From Mageeibacillus sp. UBA3708 (GTDB lineage Bacteria; Bacillota; Clostridia; Saccharofermentanales; Saccharofermentanaceae), in NCBI GenBank assembly GCA_002371375.1, contig DFIB01000098.1:1-18473 (forward strand): a stretch of DNA of 18,473 nt. Reading direction: 5' to 3'. Position numbers and translations under genes: made by a program. The notes below the pieces were generated by a model. It made no database searches. It worked only from the letters and a program-made list of their open reading frames with translations, and had not been told where the DNA came from. This document shows positions 15,050-18,473 of the stretch, one piece after another. The first letter of the stretch is position 1; each line of letters opens with the position of its first letter.

Positions 15050-16225
15050 ATGAATTGTTCTTTGAGTGAGTTTCTTCAGTATATTGAGGAAGAGGACATA
15101 AAGTTTATCAAGCTGGCGTTCTGTGACGTTCACGGCGTACCCAAGAATATATCTATCATGCCGAATGAACTGGAGGATGCGGTAGTGAACGGCATACCGA
15201 TCAATGCGTCGCTCATTCCCGGATTCGGCGAGGATGTCTATCCTGATATATATCTTCACCCTGATATCACGACAACCACTCTTCTTCCCTGGAGGCCTGA
15301 GAACGGCAAAGTCGTAAGGATCTTCTGCGACATCACGCTGCAGGACGGATCGCCTTTCGCGATCGACACGCGCAACGTGCTCAAGAATGCCGTCAGGAAG
15401 GCGCAGGACGAAGGAGTTGAATTCAGGTTCGGATCGAGGATAGAATTCTATCTTTTCAAGACGAACGAATTTGGCGAGCCGACGCTCACTCCGTACGATA
15501 ATGCGGGCTACATGGACATAGCACCCCTGGACAAGGGTGAGAACGTAAGGCGCGAGATCTGCCTGACTCTGGAGAGGATGGGCATCATGCCGATCAACTC
15601 TCATCATGAGGCGGGACCGGGACAGAACCAGATCGATTTCGCCAGCGGCGACCCCGTCAAAGCGGCCGATAATGTCATCACTTACATCACCGTGGTCAAG
15701 ACCGTTGCTGCACGTTACGGGCTTTATGCCGACTTCTCCCCGAAGCCGGTCGAGAATGCCCCCGGCAACGGATTTCATATCAATTTCCTCGCCACATCCG
15801 AAGCTGATAAAGATGCCCAGTCTCACGCCATTGCAGGCATATTGGACCACATCAGGGATAATACCGTTTTCTTCAATAATTCTGTCCAGTCGTACAGAAG
15901 ATTCGGCCAGGGCAGCGCACCAAGCAAGATCTCCTGGTCAGGAGAGAACAGGGGCCAGCTCGTGAGGATCCATCACGCGGGAGCATCCGGTAATGAATAT
16001 GCACAGCTCAGGTCACCCGATGCCATGGCCAATCCGTATCTTGCCATCGCCATGATAATCCACGAAGGCCTCGACGGCATCAGATCGGCAAGGGAACTGC
16101 CGGAAGCAGGCATATCTCTGGCAGATCTTCCTTCCTCCCTCGAGGAAGCAAAGAAGCTCGCATTGGCAAGCAACTTTGCAAATGATGTATTCGGTTCAAA
16201 ACTCGTAGGTGCCTACTGCAGATAA
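15050..16225 (+). CDS. Glutamine synthetase I-like protein, probable pseudoenzyme
   Basis: A 391-residue GSI homologue, shorter than the usual 440-470. Fold motifs are clear: IKFIKLAFCDVHGVPKN, HPDITTTTLLPW, SHHEAGPGQNQIDF, NGFHINF, RSPDAMANPYLA. By eye against B. subtilis/Salmonella GSI, key acids are replaced: Asp50 is N52, Glu129 is R130, Glu220 is Q194, the flap Glu327 is S289 (with a one-residue deletion) and Glu357 is Q319. Glu131 (E132), Glu212 (E187), His269 (H243) and the arginines equivalent to 321, 339, 344 and 359 remain. The C terminus lacks the last ~30 residues that lock the two hexamer rings. It probably cannot make glutamine but may still bind glutamate or glutamine. GGAGG precedes the ATG; the ANTAR gene follows after 12 bp. 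Most pipelines will call it glnA. Confidence 0.88.
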   Translation: MNCSLSEFLQYIEEEDIKFIKLAFCDVHGVPKNISIMPNELEDAVVNGIPINASLIPGFGEDVYPDIYLHPDITTTTLLPWRPENGKVVRIFCDITLQDGSPFAIDTRNVLKNAVRKAQDEGVEFRFGSRIEFYLFKTNEFGEPTLTPYDNAGYMDIAPLDKGENVRREICLTLERMGIMPINSHHEAGPGQNQIDFASGDPVKAADNVITYITVVKTVAARYGLYADFSPKPVENAPGNGFHINFLATSEADKDAQSHAIAGILDHIRDNTVFFNNSVQSYRRFGQGSAPSKISWSGENRGQLVRIHHAGASGNEYAQLRSPDAMANPYLAIAMIIHEGLDGIRSARELPEAGISLADLPSSLEEAKKLALASNFANDVFGSKLVGAYCR

Positions 16226-16237
16226 AAGGAGAAAGCA

Positions 16238-16822
16238 GTGAGAAAAGGAACAAGATTCAGTGTTATGATCGCTTCGTCAAACTCTAAGTTTGACCAGATC
16301 TTAACGACTCTTCTTCCGTCGGATGATTATGGCCCGGTCGAGATCAAGACGTCTGCGGGAGCCGCCAGAAGGGCACTCCTTGATAAGGATTATGACATAC
16401 TCATAGTCAATTCGCCGCTCAAAGACGAGAACGGCGTTGATCTTGCGGTGGATATTGCCAAAGAGACTAATCTAAGCGTCCTTCTTCTCGTGGATGCGCA
16501 GATCTTCGATGAGGTGAGCTACATAGCCGAACGGCACGGCGTGCTCACGCTGGCAAAGCCCACCAGCAGAGCCGTCGTCACGCAGTCGCTGAGGCTTATG
16601 TGTGCGACGCGCAACCGCCTCAGAAAGATGGAGAGGCAGGCTGCTTCTTTCGAGGAGAAGATCAAGGAGATCAAGCTCATCAACCGTGCCAAATTGCTGC
16701 TCATGGAGAAGAAATCCCTCGATGAGGAGACAGCACATAAATTCATTGAGAAACTTGCTATGGACTCCCGCAGTTCAAAGGGGCGCGTAGCTGAAGAGAT
16801 ATTATTACGCTATAAGGAGTAA
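16238..16822 (+). CDS. ANTAR-domain RNA-binding antiterminator with degenerate receiver
   Basis: A 194-residue protein starting at GTG, with AGGAG seven bases upstream. Residues about 5-120 have a receiver fold, but the phospho-acceptor position at the end of strand 3 is Asn (DILIVN58) and the acidic pair near the N terminus is missing; the conserved Lys remains (LAKP, K107). It therefore should not be switched by phosphorylation. A charged coiled coil (about 124-148) leads to the ANTAR domain (about 138-192), with [20 protein letters not shown] and [15 protein letters not shown] proteins bind paired hexaloop hairpins in nascent RNA and prevent termination. AmiR and NasT show that ANTAR proteins can be controlled by a partner protein. 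Its co-transcription with the GSI-like gene and the two attenuators upstream suggest these leaders are its targets. Confidence 0.92.
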   Translation: MRKGTRFSVMIASSNSKFDQILTTLLPSDDYGPVEIKTSAGAARRALLDKDYDILIVNSPLKDENGVDLAVDIAKETNLSVLLLVDAQIFDEVSYIAERHGVLTLAKPTSRAVVTQSLRLMCATRNRLRKMERQAASFEEKIKEIKLINRAKLLLMEKKSLDEETAHKFIEKLAMDSRSSKGRVAEEILLRYKE

Positions 16823-16826
16823 GCAC

Positions 16827-18422
16827 ATGACAAAGTACATTTTCGTAACGGGTGGCGTTGTATCGGGTCTTGGCAAAGGCATTACCGCCGCCTCTGTCGG
16901 CAGGCTCTTAAAGATGCGCGGCCTCAAGGTAGCAGCACAGAAACTCGACCCGTACATCAACGTCGATCCCGGAACAATGAGTCCGTATCAGCACGGCGAA
17001 GTATACGTGACAGAAGACGGCGCGGAAACGGATCTCGATCTCGGTCATTACGAAAGGTTCATCGACGAGGATCTGAACAGGTTCTCAAATCTCACGACCG
17101 GCAAAGTATATTCAAATGTAATCGCCAAGGAGCGCCGCGGCGAGTACCTGGGATCGACCGTTCAGATCATTCCCCATGTCACGGACGAGATCAAGAGCTT
17201 CATCTACAACGTCGGGAGAGAGACAAATGCAGACGTAGTCATTACCGAAGTCGGAGGCACGATCGGCGATATCGAAGGACAGCCGTTCATCGAAGCCATA
17301 AGGCAGGTCGGCAATGAAGTCGGACACGAGAATTCACTCTACATCCATGTCTGTCTTCTCCCCTACCTCAAAGCGTCGGGCGAGCATAAGACAAAGCCGA
17401 CACAGCACTCCGTGAAGGAACTCCAGGGAATGGGGATCAATCCAGACATCATCGTGCTCAGGACGGACGAGATCATCGAAGACAAGAGTATCTTCGGCAA
17501 GATCGCACACTTCTGCAACGTGAAGGAAGACTGCGTCATAGAGAACACCACCCTGCCGGTACTGTACGAGGCTCCGCTGATGCTCGAGAAGAGCGGGATG
17601 TCAGACATCGTCTGCCGCGAACTCAATCTGGATGCACCTGCTCCCGACCTGTCCGAATGGGAGTCGCTTATAAGCAGGATCAAAAGCCGTTCTACCCACG
17701 TTACGATAGGGCTCGTCGGCAAATATACCCAGCTTCACGATGCCTATCTGTCCGTGGTTGAAGCGCTTCACCATGCCGGATATTTCTGCGACTGCGCAGT
17801 GGATATCGCTTGGATAGATTCCGAGCTTCTGACAGAATCTAATTACGAGTCAGTTCTCAGCACTGTAAACGGTATCGTCCTCCCCGGCGGCTTCGGAGGA
17901 AGAGGCATAGAAGGAATGATACTCACTGTCGGATACTGCCGTAAACACAAGGTACCTTATCTCGGAATATGCCTTGGTATGCAGATAGCAGTGATTGAAT
18001 CAGCCCGCAGCCTGCTGGGATTTGCAGACGCCAATTCGAGTGAGTTCGACGATTCTTCGGCACACAAGGTCATAGACTTCATGCCAGGTCAGAATAACGA
18101 GATCGCTAAGGGCGGAACACTCCGTCTCGGCAGCTATCCCTGCAATATCAAGCCCGGGACGACGATGGAAGCATGCTACCAAAAGTCAGCGATAAACGAG
18201 CGTCACAGACACAGATATGAGTTCAATAACGACTACCGCGAAGCTCTTGAAAAGGCGGGGCTCACCATAAGCGGACTGTCGCCTGACGGCAGGCTTGTCG
18301 AGACCGTCGAATACGAAGATCACCCGTTCTTCGTAGGTGTTCAGTATCACCCGGAATTCAAGTCGAGGCCCAACAGACCTCACCCGCTGTTCATGGGACT
18401 AGTGAAAGCGTCAGTAACATAA
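16827..18422 (+). CDS. pyrG: CTP synthase (glutamine hydrolysing)
   Basis: This 531-residue enzyme converts UTP to CTP with glutamine nitrogen. The synthetase domain begins [18 protein letters not shown] (P-loop) and includes [20 protein letters not shown] and [16 protein letters not shown]. The C-terminal class I glutaminase has [11 protein letters not shown], nucleophile C382 in YLGICLGMQ, and H508/E510 in [10 protein letters not shown]. It starts four bases after the ANTAR stop, with AAGGAG inside the end of that gene, so it is in the same operon and should respond to the same attenuator. The C terminus (GLVKASVT) is a few residues shorter than common homologues, and the terminal repeat begins at the very next base. 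The catalytic parts are complete. Confidence 0.97.
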   Translation: MTKYIFVTGGVVSGLGKGITAASVGRLLKMRGLKVAAQKLDPYINVDPGTMSPYQHGEVYVTEDGAETDLDLGHYERFIDEDLNRFSNLTTGKVYSNVIAKERRGEYLGSTVQIIPHVTDEIKSFIYNVGRETNADVVITEVGGTIGDIEGQPFIEAIRQVGNEVGHENSLYIHVCLLPYLKASGEHKTKPTQHSVKELQGMGINPDIIVLRTDEIIEDKSIFGKIAHFCNVKEDCVIENTTLPVLYEAPLMLEKSGMSDIVCRELNLDAPAPDLSEWESLISRIKSRSTHVTIGLVGKYTQLHDAYLSVVEALHHAGYFCDCAVDIAWIDSELLTESNYESVLSTVNGIVLPGGFGGRGIEGMILTVGYCRKHKVPYLGICLGMQIAVIESARSLLGFADANSSEFDDSSAHKVIDFMPGQNNEIAKGGTLRLGSYPCNIKPGTTMEACYQKSAINERHRHRYEFNNDYREALEKAGLTISGLSPDGRLVETVEYEDHPFFVGVQYHPEFKSRPNRPHPLFMGLVKASVT

Positions 18423-18461
18423 TAATTGGCTGCGTACGCAGTAAACTAGTGAATCTGAATC
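18423..18461 (-). repeat. Right copy of the 39-bp terminal inverted repeat
   Basis: This is the inverted counterpart of 1-39 (37/39 identical). It begins immediately after the pyrG TAA and contains the perfect palindrome CTGCGTACGCAG at 18430-18441. Twelve further bases remain to the window end. No T-run follows, so it is a poor intrinsic terminator. Confidence 0.85.
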
Positions 18462-18473
18462 AATTTAGTGGAA

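Noticed and set aside
14972..15850. Long open frame of 292 codons on the minus strand opposite the GSI-like gene
   Set aside because: It lies antisense to well-conserved GS motifs and runs through the leader terminator; no family is recognisable.

Overview
The window looks like a bacterial chromosome segment from the Clostridia (Firmicutes), probably a gut or rumen Lachnospiraceae/Oscillospiraceae-type organism. The reasons are LL-diaminopimelate aminotransferase (DapL) as the lysine/cell-wall route, a Bacillus-type PurF with four iron-sulfur cysteines, a type III glutamine synthetase, an ANTAR regulator beside a glutamine-synthetase gene, strong AGGAGG-type ribosome binding sites and a solute-binding lipoprotein. 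No rRNA, tRNA or CRISPR array was seen. The assignment is inference from gene content.

Layout. (i) 1-3500 is an accessory, decaying region. It holds a terminal repeat, a frameshifted BRO-N/Fic remnant, an intact-looking hipBA toxin-antitoxin pair with a large palindromic operator, a 5'-truncated lipoprotein-like fragment, and a flavin-reductase-family gene. (ii) 3600-4170 carries a small orphan gene: an SPFH-like segment with a C-terminal zinc ribbon. (iii) 4311-10052, minus strand, is a tight operon dapL-glmS-purF-lysA behind one strong promoter and a structured leader. (iv) 10274-12574 is a lone lipoprotein that fuses a propeller-like region to an extracellular solute-binding domain. (v) 12700-18422 is a glutamine/nitrogen locus: glnN (GSIII) on minus, divergent from a short GSI-like gene, an ANTAR regulator and pyrG on plus.

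The most interesting part is (v). The GSI-like protein keeps the fold motifs and the substrate-side Arg/His residues, but by my by-eye alignment it has lost most catalytic acids (the positions equivalent to Asp50, Glu129, Glu220, Glu327 and Glu357 are N, R, Q, S and Q) and the C-terminal tail. It is probably a pseudoenzyme. It is co-transcribed with an ANTAR protein whose receiver domain lacks the phospho-acceptor Asp. Both divergent glutamine-synthetase leaders contain a strong intrinsic terminator, and the -35 boxes share a perfect TGTNA-N7-TNACA (GlnR/TnrA-type) palindrome. I infer a glutamine-sensing circuit in which the GS pseudoenzyme controls ANTAR-mediated antitermination, analogous to AmiC-AmiR or NasS-NasT but with a GS fold as sensor.

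Many products here make or use glutamine nitrogen (GlnN, PurF, GlmS, PyrG), so the locus joins glutamine supply to purine, pyrimidine, amino-sugar and diaminopimelate/lysine synthesis. The two ends of the window carry a 39-bp near-perfect inverted repeat (37/39), the right copy starting directly after the pyrG stop codon. This suggests either a mobile-element end or an assembly break at a dispersed repeat.
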